Source: Diphasiastrum complanatum (lineage: Eukaryota > Streptophyta > Lycopodiopsida > Lycopodiales > Lycopodiaceae). From it: a stretch of DNA of 64,000 nucleotides. Positions 1 to 9,003 of the stretch are shown here, piece by piece. The translations under genes and the position numbers were made by a program. How positions within the stretch are numbered: the first letter of the stretch is position 1; each line of letters opens with the position of its first letter. The stretch spans positions 37,844,597-37,908,596 of the forward strand of contig CM055095.1 of NCBI GenBank assembly GCA_029204225.1, in the 5' to 3' direction. A model generated the notes under the pieces. That model searched no databases and was not told the origin of the DNA. It was given only the letters and a program-made list of their open reading frames with translations.

Positions 1-2
1 TG

Positions 3-1532
3 GATCATCAATCTTTACAATATCTTGAGACTCAAAAGCAACTTTGCGATCAACAGTTTCGTTGGCTGCAGTTTTTACAGCGTCTCCATTATCGGTTACA
101 TTATCGCTCTGGTAGGAGTAACGTTGGTGCCGATGCTTTGTCTCGGTTACCTACCCTTCTTACTACTCTTACTACCATTTTCCTTGTTTGGCTTAACTTA
201 CTTCCAGCTGCATATGAGACTTGTCCCGATTTTAGTTCTATTTATCATCCGGCCCAGTCTCCATCGTCCATTCGCCACCAGGTTTATTCTCTTTTCGATC
301 ATCGTTTATACCACTATGGTGCTTTGTGTGTTCCTAGTCTACCCGATGTTCAATCCCGTCTATTACATGATGCTCATTATTCTCGTGTTGGCGGTCATTA
401 CGGTTATCAGAAGTCTTTTGCTCGTCTGTTCTGTGCTCATAATAAGTATTCAAGGACTAAGCCTTCTAGTCTTCTTCAGCATTGGCCGATTCCACATCAC
501 CAGTGGACTGATTTTATTTTAGGCTTACCACGCACACAGCGTGGCCATGATACTTGTCTTGTTGTCGTGGATCGTTTCTCTAAACAGGCAAATTTCATTC
601 CTGTTCGTGCTACCATTACTGCAGAAGAGTGTGCTCGTATCTTTTTATCTGACATTTTTTGATTCTATGGTCTCCCTAGTTCTATTCTTACAGGTCGTGG
701 TACTCGTTTTACTTCAAGGTTTTGGACTGAACGTATGCGTATCTTAAATATTAAAATTTTTATGGGTACAGCCTATCACTCTTCTGCTGACGGCCATTCT
801 GAAGTCCTTAATCGTATTGTTGAAGATTATTTACGTAACTTTGTCTCACCTTCTGATTGTGATTGAGATTAGCATCTGTGTTTGCAAAATACAGCTATAA
901 CAATTCTGTCAGTACCAGTACAGGTGTGTCTCCATTTCTGTTGGCTAATGGATATTTCTCCGTTGCTTCTAGGTATTCTGCCCTCTCTGGATGACATTCC
1001 TGATACTTTGTCTTCTTTTCTTACTAATTCTCGTAATTCTATTGTCTAGGCACAACAACATTTGGCACGAGTTCAACATCATCGTAAGTCCTTGACTGAA
1101 CGTCATAGGTCTTTTATAGAGTTTACTGAGGGCCAGTCTGTTTATGTTTGCCTTTCATTTGCACGTCATAAGTTTGTTCAGGGTCATTCTCTTACAGAAA
1201 AACTGTCTGCTCGTTATTATGGTCCTTTTGTGATTGTTGAGAAGCTTAGCCCTGTTACTTACCATTTACAGTTACCTCTCACTACACATGCTTGTGATAT
1301 TTTTCATGTTAGTCTACTACGTTCATCTCTTTTTCCCGATGAACCATGTGATTCTTCATTTCCTAGTGACCCAGAACTTTTTTCGTTTTTACCTGCTACT
1401 ATTTTACAAGTTCGAGTCATTTTGCGTCGTCGTCGTCATATTGTCCAATTCTTAATCCAATGGGACGGGCGTCCAGTTTATGAGTCTACTTGGGAGTATT
1501 TCAATGTTTTTGCACACTCACCTTTATTGTAG
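3..1532 (+). pseudogene. Ty3/gypsy chromovirus pol remnant (RNase H tail, integrase, chromodomain)
   Basis: Reading starts inside the end of an RNase H domain (DHQSLQYLE, then GRSNVGADALSRLP) and stays in one frame to a TGA at 660-662. It continues in the same frame past further stops (about 863 and 1048) to a stop at 1530-1532. The integrase zinc-finger region is shortened: RVGGHYGYQKSFARL runs straight into NKYSRTKPS, so the CxxC part is lost. The catalytic core keeps DRFSKQANF, but the position expected to read SDRD reads TGRG, so one catalytic Asp is gone. From 1062 there is an integrase C-terminal module (FVQGHSLTEKLSARYYGPF) and a chromodomain (LIQWDGRPVYESTWE), which marks the chromovirus branch of gypsy. 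The element is truncated by the window on the left and is clearly dead. Confidence 0.88.
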
Positions 1533-1857
1533 GAACAAGCTTGCTCTTCATGCCTTAGTACATCATACTACGGCTTTTGCACCAAATGATGCACCAATTT
1601 ATGCCCCTGTTGTTGCAGTTGCTGATCCACATCTTGCTGATGTTCCTAATGCTATTGATGCAGTTCCTAATTCACATGTTGTTGTTGTTGTACCTCCTGC
1701 TGATTTTCCTGATATTGATGGCCCCAATGCTCTTGATGCTCCAGCTATTGATTCTCCATTGCCAGACGATGATAATACCTCAGTTGCTGATGATACCTTG
1801 TTGATGATGATACCTCAGTTGCCAAACGAACGCCGCTGCTTACATAGTAATCTAGCC
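1533..1857 (+). other. Asp/Ala/Pro-rich tail after the chromovirus chromodomain
   Basis: A second frame stays open from 1480 to 2037 through repeated GAT/GCT/CCT-type codons (ADVPNAIDAVPNSH, FPDIDGPNALDAPAID). It resembles the low-complexity tail or 3' untranslated part of the preceding gypsy element. There is no recognisable domain, and no LTR boundary could be placed. Confidence 0.3.
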
Positions 1858-2191
1858 TTAGCCAGCCCTATCCTTCGATGCGATCTTTGTAATGTCAGAC
1901 GGGTCGTGCATGGAAAAATGACTATTCCACCGATCCAGCCACGACAGCACAACATCAGGATGCCGGTCCCTTCTTTCTCTCAAAAAGAATTCCGGATTAA
2001 ACATGGGGTACAAGAGGGCGAAGCGCAAGTGCGTTGAAGAACGCCACTCTTGCTCGGCCGCGGCATGCCTAGATTGCATTTCCAGGATTTGGTTCTGAAG
2101 GGAGTTCAAGGCCTATACAAGTTGTGCGGTATCAAGTTCAGGAGGAGGTGGTGAAGACGGTCCTTAACTTGAGGGCATAGCGGGGTCCATG
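1858..2191 (-). pseudogene. Ty3/gypsy gag N-terminal fragment
   Basis: Reading on the minus strand from about 2191, an ATG gives MDPAMPSS, then (after a stop) a proline run PPPPELDTAQLV. This leads into an amphipathic stretch NSLQNQILEMQSRHAAAEQE and a W-rich segment ending near 1858. This is the usual start of a plant gypsy gag: acidic/proline-rich leader, coil, then capsid. At least two in-frame stops break it. It lies opposite in orientation to the chromovirus pol on its left, so it belongs to a different insertion. The family assignment rests on composition and layout only. Confidence 0.45.
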
Positions 2192-2479
2192 GCGCACTAA
2201 GGAAGGCTCGAAGAAAAAATTGGCAAGAGTTTGGTTACAAATTGGCTTGAGACGCTTGAGAACTCTACTCAAGGAGACTAAGCCAAAACAAGCTCCTCAA
2301 TGATGAGAGTGAAGCCTTCACCCCCCACCCACACCAGTTTCCTTCCCCTTTGGCCTTGCTGGATGGCGGCAAAGTGCTAGACTCCAAAAAGTGAACGAGA
2401 TTATTGGACTAGGCGTTTGATTTTGGCATGGGGCAAATACATTGTGACCTAGACTAGCAACTAACACAAGTGACAGTGC

Positions 2480-3330
2480 ATTGCGAGGTTGGTTCCTATG
2501 GAGATTAGGTTGCCCGTACATTCCTTTGCCCTTAAGCTCTCAAACTCATTTCCACCAAAACCACTTCAGAACTGCCATTGGACTTCCATTCAAAATATTG
2601 TGCAAACTTCATTGTCTTTTATTATTTGCCTTGGCAGCACCAAGACCTGCTTCCTTCAAAAAATGTGATGCTAGTCTCATGAGACCTTTTCATGATATAA
2701 AGTCATTTTTAGGACTTAATGCAGATCTTTAGTTTGCTCCTCCACATAAATGGCCAAACACTCTCTCTCAAGCCTTAACGAAATGAAATGAAATGCATAG
2801 GTAAACATTGAACTTTCCTTTAGTATTTTCAGCACAAATTCTCTGTACCTATCTACATACTCCTGCATAGTAGAGACCCCTTGCTTCACGGTTGGTTACT
2901 GCTGCATAGCATGATTTGATGATCCCTATTTCTGTGTAAACATGCACCTGAAGGCCTTTTCAGTGGTGGGAACTAGGTTATCTGTCTATACTTTCCTCCA
3001 ACACCATAGAGGTGCCTCTTGAAACCAATATATGTGACTTCTACTAAGCTAAAATCACTTTATCCATTATTGAAGACAATTCTCTACAGCATATGTAGTT
3101 CTTACTGCCGATGTGGGAAATGTTTTGGAGGCCTTGAATCTTCCAGATATTTTTTACTGCAAATGTGCCAAAATATTTCGGTGCTCTTCAACATTCATTC
3201 CTTAGCATTTACCTCCTATGATGCTTCTGCCCATTGTGCTTTACGACTAGGATCGCCCACCCTGTCCAAAGCAAGCAGCAGTATTCCTCTCGATCTTGAA
3301 ATTCGGAAGTTTCAGATCCCTGGAAACAGA
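2480..3330 (-). pseudogene. Ty3/gypsy gag (retrotrans_gag-like) remnant
   Basis: Minus-strand translation around 2900-2780 gives TVKQGVSTMQEYVDRYREF. The EYVDRYRE core is typical of the retrotransposon gag capsid region. In another frame it continues with GLRESVWPFM. Upstream (about 3060-2950) is a segment ending KRHLYGVGGKYRQ that fits the preceding part of the same domain. Several stops and frame changes show it is dead. Its place upstream of the gag start at 2191 on the same strand means the two pieces are either separate insertions or rearranged. Confidence 0.42.
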
Positions 3331-4820
3331 AGGCTTGAATCTCTCTGGATTGTAACTGTTCTCAAAGTGCTTTCCACAGTCAACTCATCCTTCAACCTTC
3401 GCCTTTTAAGGCATCATATTAGCCCCAAAGACAAAATTATTTTTTGCTATTGCAGGCCCATTTTCACTTATCTTTACCATCTTCATAGAGTAGCTTTTTG
3501 TAACTCATTCACTCATAACCACATGCCATAATCAGAGATGATCTAGCCACATTCAAATTAGATTATTCAAATTTAATCATTTTCAGATGCAAACTCCAAG
3601 CATGCATAGATTCCAAATAGGAAACTAGCACCTAATCAACTCAATTATGCTGATGGAGTTGCCAGCAAACCAATAGTGGCCAATTTTCTCATAAAAATCC
3701 TGAAGATCAACTAGAAACAAGAATGAGGTGTCGTGTGGTAACTATCACACAAAAGCCCAAGGAAATTAGAAGCCAGAGAGTGGTTAGCTGATTCTTGTTT
3801 TTCCAAACAGGTTCAAGATCGAAACAAAATCAATTTCAATTTCTTTAATCGAAATAAAATCAAAATCATATTGTTGCCTGTAGACCAGTGCACCAATTTC
3901 TCTCTCAGATTCACGCGGTTTGTTTGCACAAAAGAGCTCCTAGAGTCCAACAAACTTTTAAATTTTCAACTCCTAACACTTTGATCCATACCCAATGAAT
4001 CATGAAAGACTCTTTCAAACATAATGATAAGCAAAAGCAAGCCCTACAAAACCTGATGGCATACCACAACTTGTGCAAAGGAACAAGTCATATGGGCTCC
4101 CACTTACTTTTGAGAGAACTAACCTTGTAACCTGGTAATGGTCAAACTAAAGCAATTTAAATTCAAGCATATTTTACACAAGATCCTCATCAAGTACTGG
4201 GCATTTTCAAAATATTATCCAAGCGGCTCATCAAAAGACTTCTGTTTCCAGTAAGTTGGCAATTGAATGGTCAGCATTGTATTGTTGTTTTAAGCATCAT
4301 TTCTTAAAACTGTAAGGATGTTTTATACGTCTCAATGGATCATTGATACGTAACATAAATATACAAAAAAATGCGGAATATTTTTAAAGTTCCAAGCCTC
4401 CTAGTAAGATACCATGCCATGAAATCTCCCAGAGTTTTAAGAAAAAGTATTTTCTGCATATGCAAAGTGGACTTGTACTGGAATGATGAAAAATTTATTC
4501 TACTTGATCTGATTCGCATGCAAGCAGAATAATGTTCTCTGTAAAAAACTTTCAATAGGATCCAAAGTATGTCTAGGAATCCTCTTATTTACCAAAACCT
4601 TGTGTTGTCAACCGAAAAGGTATTCCTGTAAAGCAAGATCCAAGTAAATAGTCTAAAGAGATTTTAGACAAGGTAATTCAATTTACTACTGACTTTTGGA
4701 TTATGCTGAGCTTCACCCTCAAATGCATTGAAAATAAAAAAAATACAAGTTGCTGGTGATCCTTTTTATATAAAAAATGTTGACACTTGTGTATATGTTA
4801 CCAAGTGAAAAGCTACATAC
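3331..4820. other. No gene recognised
   Basis: AT-rich sequence with only short unsupported ORFs on either strand. It could include the intron that follows the minus-strand exon ending at 4821. No repeat ends or RNA genes were seen. Confidence 0.5.
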
Positions 4821-5172
4821 CAGAACCTTCATCCCCCATAATGACAGTGAGCCTTCGTTCCAGGAATCCAGCTTCAATTTCACTCCAAGTATCCCTTAAG
4901 AAGTTATTGAGTTCAGATATGTCTTTAGCGGAGCTCATTCGTGAATTAGTAAAGCAATCTCCTTGATAATAACTGGCTGCCACACTCTTAGTTATAATGC
5001 CCCTCTTGCTAGAAATTCTGCTGAGTGAAGCACTGTCAGTTACTGCTCTCCCAGTTGCCGAAGACTCCGTCATACTTGAAGAGAAACTCGAGCTTGCTGA
5101 CAGACCCCGGATAAAAGATGAAGATCGATCAAGACCAGCTCCATTATGGCGTTCAGATTTTGAAGACCCCAT
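4821..5172 (-). CDS. Exon of an unidentified protein (serine-rich N-terminus)
   Basis: On the minus strand an ATG at 5172 follows an in-frame stop at 5206-5204. It opens 117 codons that end exactly at a strong donor, CTG|GTATGT, at 4821/4820. The product starts MGSSKSERHNG, is Ser/Arg-rich for about 80 residues (RSSSFIRGLSASSSFSSS), then becomes helical and acidic (FLRDTWSEIEAGFLERRL). A possible acceptor (TAGACAG, about 5195) lies just upstream, so it may be an internal exon instead of the first. I do not recognise the family and could not find the next exon. It could be a real host gene or an exon captured by a transposon. Confidence 0.4.
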
Positions 5173-5275
5173 TTCAAGCTCTATAATCTTGGAACTGTCT
5201 ATAGATTAGCTGCTTCATATAGATGCTTCCAGAGCAGGTAAAAATGCATGATGCAAGCTTGCTTGGCCTTGACAG

Positions 5276-5404
5276 GAGGCGTTTATGGTTGATCAGCTTC
5301 TTGTGTATGCCAATGAAGGGAAATATCCTCACGCTTTTGATAGGATGATGGACATTTTCAACTTCGAGAATGGATCAATGATAGCTGGAGAACTATATGA
5401 CTAA
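5276..5404 (+). CDS. Possible terminal exon of an unidentified gene
   Basis: A good acceptor (CTTGACAG, ending 5275) is followed by 42 codons to a TAA at 5402-5404. The peptide includes MVDQLLVYANEGKYPHAFDR and ends SMIAGELYD, and it looks protein-like rather than random AT-rich translation. I do not recognise it. It lies only about 100 bp from, and diverges from, the minus-strand exon ending at 5172, so the two cannot be one gene. Confidence 0.25.
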   Translation, partial: EAFMVDQLLVYANEGKYPHAFDRMMDIFNFENGSMIAGELYD

Positions 5405-6603
5405 TGAGTTTCCAAATATCTTCCTCTTCCCTTCCCTTCCTCAAACCAATGTGCTTAGCAATGTTGTACTTGTGTCAAGAAGAAATCTCTTGTTTTCCAT
5501 CAAAACAATGGATAACATCTTCTGCTTTTTCTTTCTGTCCACAAGTCATAAAGCTTGTGCTTTAACAAAGTATCCAGCTTCTATCACTTGCTGATACTTA
5601 TACAAGAATCTCTGTTTTGGTAATTATATGAGATCAAATTTGCAGTATAGAATTTGCTGCTTGAACAGATTTTGCTAACTTCGGAAAGTTTGTGCTCTCC
5701 AAGTTCAGATAGTCATTATTTCGACTGCAAAGTGTTATTCATACATTTCATCGGATATCTTCTCATATATATAAACTCAACAAATAATCATGACAATTTA
5801 AACCTTAAGCACATAGGTATACCTCATCCAAGAGCATATACAACATTGAAAAAGAACAAGCATCACAACCTGGAAGACACCTAGAAGTAATTACAAAAGG
5901 CTGCAACATTTCAGCAGGCATACTAATTTCCTGTGCAACACATTGACGGTATGAGCAAAAATAAGGATAACCTTTTGTTTGGATTCAAGAGGGTTTATCA
6001 GATGTAAAACCTCCACTTCCACCTAGAAACAAAACTGCAGGCATAAATGTGACCAGCACCTGGGAATTTTAGAATCTAGACCTTGGCATTTTGCTGCAAA
6101 GCACAGAATCAGTACCTACCCCTACAAAAAGATGTGCTAGGGGCACCTTTTGATCCATAAGCAGCCATCCCAAGCTTGTTGGGCAGAAGAGACCTTGTAC
6201 ATCCAAAGGAACAATTGTGTAACATGATGGGTCAAGAACAAAACAGAGGGAGTCATACTAGCAATAACATACAAAATAACGACAAGGACTATAAAGGAAA
6301 TAGAATGGTCTATACCAAAATGAAATGTTTTCATTATTTGATGATAGTGTGCCTCAATCCATGGGTGGAGAACCCTTAATTGAAAATGAAACATGTGATA
6401 GCAAAGAGAATGTTATGGATGAATCCATAAGTGGTGAAAGCAAGTTCAATATATTTATTCCCAAGTATGAAATTTATGATGATGAGAAATCTTTGTGGAT
6501 ACATTTGATCACATTTGTGAAGAAGATTAACAATTTGTTTCTTATAGTACAAAATGAAGATGCCCTAGCAAATCTAGATTCACGATTTCCTGGGAGGTTG
6601 TGA
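5405..6603. other. No gene recognised
   Basis: AT-rich DNA with a short acidic open frame at 6325-6603 that reads into the flank of the hAT MITE. There is no domain, repeat end or splice pattern that supports a gene. Confidence 0.45.
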
Positions 6604-6611
6604 ATCACAAT

Positions 6612-7411
6612 CATAGATGCAGCGAATCGCGATTCGCGGGTCGCGAATCGCGACCCAGAATCGCAAAAAAAAAAAAAAAAACAATTTTTTTAAAAAAATA
6701 GCTTATTGCTGAAATTTTTTTAGGGGATCAATGATCAGACCAGCGTTTTGCCTCTCAGAAGTGCAGTAGATGAGGCACAAACAGATCTTATTTTCAGTAG
6801 CTATCCAGTTGTCATTTGCTCTAGTTTTCAGTAAATGTTAATGCTACAGTTTGGACTATCAACTGTATGGATGATGATCACTTTTGCAATTGTTTCACTG
6901 GAGATGTGAGTGCAATGCACATACAGTTGGGGGCATAAATATTGGGCCCTTCTCGGCGCGCATTTGGACCCCATTTTTATCTACCGGGGGGCAGTAGCAT
7001 TTTTATCTACAGTGTCTATATAGCAGGAAGCTCTAGGGGGTTCGGGGGGCAGTAGCCCCCCGAGAAATAGGGGGTCGCGGGGGTGGTAGCCCCCCGGTGG
7101 GGGGTTTGGGGGGCAACGCCCCCCAACGGCGGGGTCCGGGGGCCTCCCGACGGTAAGGCCTCTTCATGATTTGGCCTTCCAACTCACCGAGTGAAAACAC
7201 ACTTTTTGGTGTTTCGCACCCGAAACAGTTGGCAAACTACACAATCATAATCCCCTCGATCAGAGCTTTCATCTGATACCCATATTGCCTAAAAAAATTT
7301 CAAAAGAAAAAAAAAAATCGATTCTACACAATTCTGGGAAAATCCCGAATCGCGAATCGGGATCGCGATTCTAAATCGCGAATCGCGATTCTAAATCGCG
7401 CTGCAACTATG
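6612..7411. mobile_element. 800-bp hAT-type MITE with 8-bp target duplication
   Basis: The left end reads CATAGATGCAGCG and the right end, reverse-complemented, reads CATAGTTGCAGCG. Both sides carry the same 8 bases, ATCACAAT (6604-6611 and 7412-7419), the length hAT transposases duplicate. Subterminal parts on both sides are made of overlapping AATCGCGATT-type palindromes (6624-6664 and about 7318-7400). The centre (6960-7170) is very GC-rich with repeated GGGGGGCAGTAGCCCCCC-like words. It encodes no protein, so it must be moved by another element. Its CATAG terminus is shared with the larger hAT family next door. Confidence 0.85.
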
Positions 7412-7421
7412 ATCACAATTC

Positions 7422-7423
<2 letters not shown>

Positions 7424-7464
<41 letters not shown>
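7424..7464. repeat. (AT)n microsatellite flanking the hAT palindrome
   Basis: About 20 AT units directly abut the CATAG end of the palindromic hAT element. Similar tracts separate every other member of the chain. Confidence 0.95.
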
Positions 7465-7466
<2 letters not shown>

Positions 7467-7566
7467 TAGTACCTCGTGGTACCGCTGGTATGGTACCGCC
7501 GGTACCATATCAGTGGTACCGCCGGTACGGTACCGCCCTGGGATCCGCGGTACCAGGGCGGTACCA
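7465..7566. repeat. Subterminal GGTACC palindrome cluster, copy 1 end
   Basis: Within about 100 bp of the element end there are many GGTACC words, often nested as GGTACCGCCGGTACC or GGTACGGTACC, ending with a GCCCTGG/CCAGGGC inverted pair around GATCCGCGG. The same block, mirrored, is at 18380-18485, and related blocks occur in the other copies. By analogy with other hAT elements these may be transposase-binding subterminal repeats; that role is inference. Confidence 0.75.
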
Positions 7567-7712
7567 TTTTTAATATTTTTTTTATTTTTTAATATATTTT
7601 TAGTAATTTTTTTTTGCATATTAACTACCAAAAAAGGACAAAAAAAAGTAAAAAGAGGGGGTTCTGGGTGTAAAAAAAGAGGGTACAGTACATGATGCAG
7701 GGGACTGTTGCA

Positions 7713-7884
7713 ATGGCACATGGGCACTGCGAGTGAGCAGACCGAGGGGCCAATGGGAGACCAACACAGGGGGGTAGCATCACATGGGGGCAAGTACAGA
7801 GGCACATGGGCATTGTGGGTGAGCAGACCATGGGCCCAATGGGAGACCAACACAGGGGGGAGCATCACATGGGGGCAGGTACGG
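7713..7884 (+). promoter_or_regulatory. Two 86-bp direct repeats with CCAAT boxes upstream of ORF2
   Basis: GAGCAGACC recurs at 7735 and 7821, each followed by GGCCAATGGGAGACCAACAC or a near-identical version, giving a period of 86 bp. Each unit carries a CCAATGGGA element. The same doublet is present upstream of ORF2 in copies 2 and 3 (single in copy 4), so it is part of the element. Confidence 0.6.
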
Positions 7885-7933
7885 AGGCACATGGAGGGAT
7901 GATGGGGATCCACATGGCCGATCAGGCTGTGGG

Positions 7934-7944
7934 GATAAATAGGC
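7934..7944 (+). promoter_or_regulatory. TATA-like box of ORF2 (copy 1)
   Basis: GATAAATAGGC lies 50 bp downstream of the CCAAT repeats and about 170 bp upstream of the ORF2 start. The same motif is kept in copies 2 and 3 (GATAAATAAGC in copy 4), including the flanking GGCTGTGGG. Confidence 0.55.
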
Positions 7945-8114
7945 ACTCACAATGCCATTGTGGTCGGCATTATCAGAGGCTGTGAGAGGGCTAGTGATAG
8001 ACAGTGAGAGAGCAAGCGAGAGCCGGTGACAGGCTGTGAGAGGCTGTTTGAGAGCCAGGGTGCTGTGAGAGGGTGTTCAAGGATCAGGGTGCTGTGAGGA
8101 GAAGGTCGATCGAG

Positions 8115-8480
8115 ATGGCTGAGCGAATACCACCGAAGCCCGAGGGCGAAGCCAGGAGAAAGCTTGAGGAAGATATCCGAAGGCACAACGAGAGGCATCG
8201 GAAGCAAGAGGCAGATATCCGAGAGATGCTGCGACAGACTCGACAGAGAAATCCGGAACCGGAGCCACCCGCCCCCGCTGTGGATCCTGTCCCCGCTGTC
8301 GAGCTGGATCTGGATGAGCAGATCGGAATGAATTTCACACGACGGCAGCTCATCATGGTCAGGGAAAGGGCGGCCAGACGTCGAGCTAACCAGGAGGCAG
8401 CTCGGGCTAACCGGGAGGCAGAGCAAGAGCGACAAAACAATGCACCAGACGAGGGCGAGGAGTCGGTGGAGGATCAGTGA
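8115..8480 (+). CDS. hAT-associated ORF2, small charged coiled-coil-like protein (copy 1)
   Basis: This encodes 121 residues from MAERIPPKPEGEARRKLEED to ...EESVEDQ. An upstream in-frame ATG at 8073 is not shared by the other copies, so the start at 8115 was chosen. Residues 10-45 and about 75-108 are rich in R, E, Q and A with helical, coiled-coil-like spacing (RRHNERHRKQEADIREML; RERAARRRANQEAARANR). Between them is a Pro/Ala linker (PEPEPPAPAV) and LDLDEQIGMNFTRRQL. The C-terminus is acidic. No known family is recognised. It converges with the transposase gene, with about 520 bp between stop codons. Copy 3 carries an intact version with a handful of replacements and no indels, so it is likely a functional accessory gene. 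Confidence 0.7.
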   Translation: MAERIPPKPEGEARRKLEEDIRRHNERHRKQEADIREMLRQTRQRNPEPEPPAPAVDPVPAVELDLDEQIGMNFTRRQLIMVRERAARRRANQEAARANREAEQERQNNAPDEGEESVEDQ

Positions 8481-9003
8481 GGGATGTTTAGAATAGATGA
8501 GGTCCACCCGTATGTGGCGGACTGTTGCTATGTAGTTTTCGGCAGTTTATGGTGCAGCAAATAACTAGATGGTTGCTTAAAAAAATGACAGTATATGTGA
8601 TGTTATCCTGATACAACGGTTGAATATATACATAGTTGTTTTTTGTGCAACGCGAGCCTGGTCATGTAAGATGCAATGTTTGTAATTTTTTTAAATGCAG
8701 ATGTATTACATGTGTTTATTCAATGTCGTTTGGGGTGTAGGGGTGATTGCTGTGCTCATGATGTAGGTGCATATATGTGAAGCTAGCATTCACTTCAAAC
8801 GAAATTAAATGAAAATAGGATTCACACACGCACATAGAATTCTTCAACATAAAATAAAGCATCACATGTACAGAGCGACATACGCACAATGTGCAGCAAA
8901 TAATGTAGGCCAAACACTGTATATAATGTGAAAAATCATCTGAGTACAATGGTAGACCGACTGCTAGAGACAAACTACTGAAACTAAAACAATAGAGCCA
9001 TAA
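8481..9003. other. Shared 3' region between convergent ORF2 and transposase
   Basis: AT-rich non-coding stretch between the two stop codons. It is also present in copies 3 and 4 with small indels, and is the expected site of both polyadenylation signals. No ORF is supported. Confidence 0.6.

Noticed and set aside
25-522. 165-residue hydrophobic plus-strand ORF
   Set aside because: It is a shadow frame of the gypsy RNase H/integrase that reads in frame 3 across the same bases.
6960-7170. GC-rich GGGGGGCAGTAGCCCCCC-like repeats considered as organellar DNA or a CRISPR-like array
   Set aside because: They lie inside the TSD-bounded MITE, the repeats are irregular with no equal spacers, and nothing organellar is encoded.
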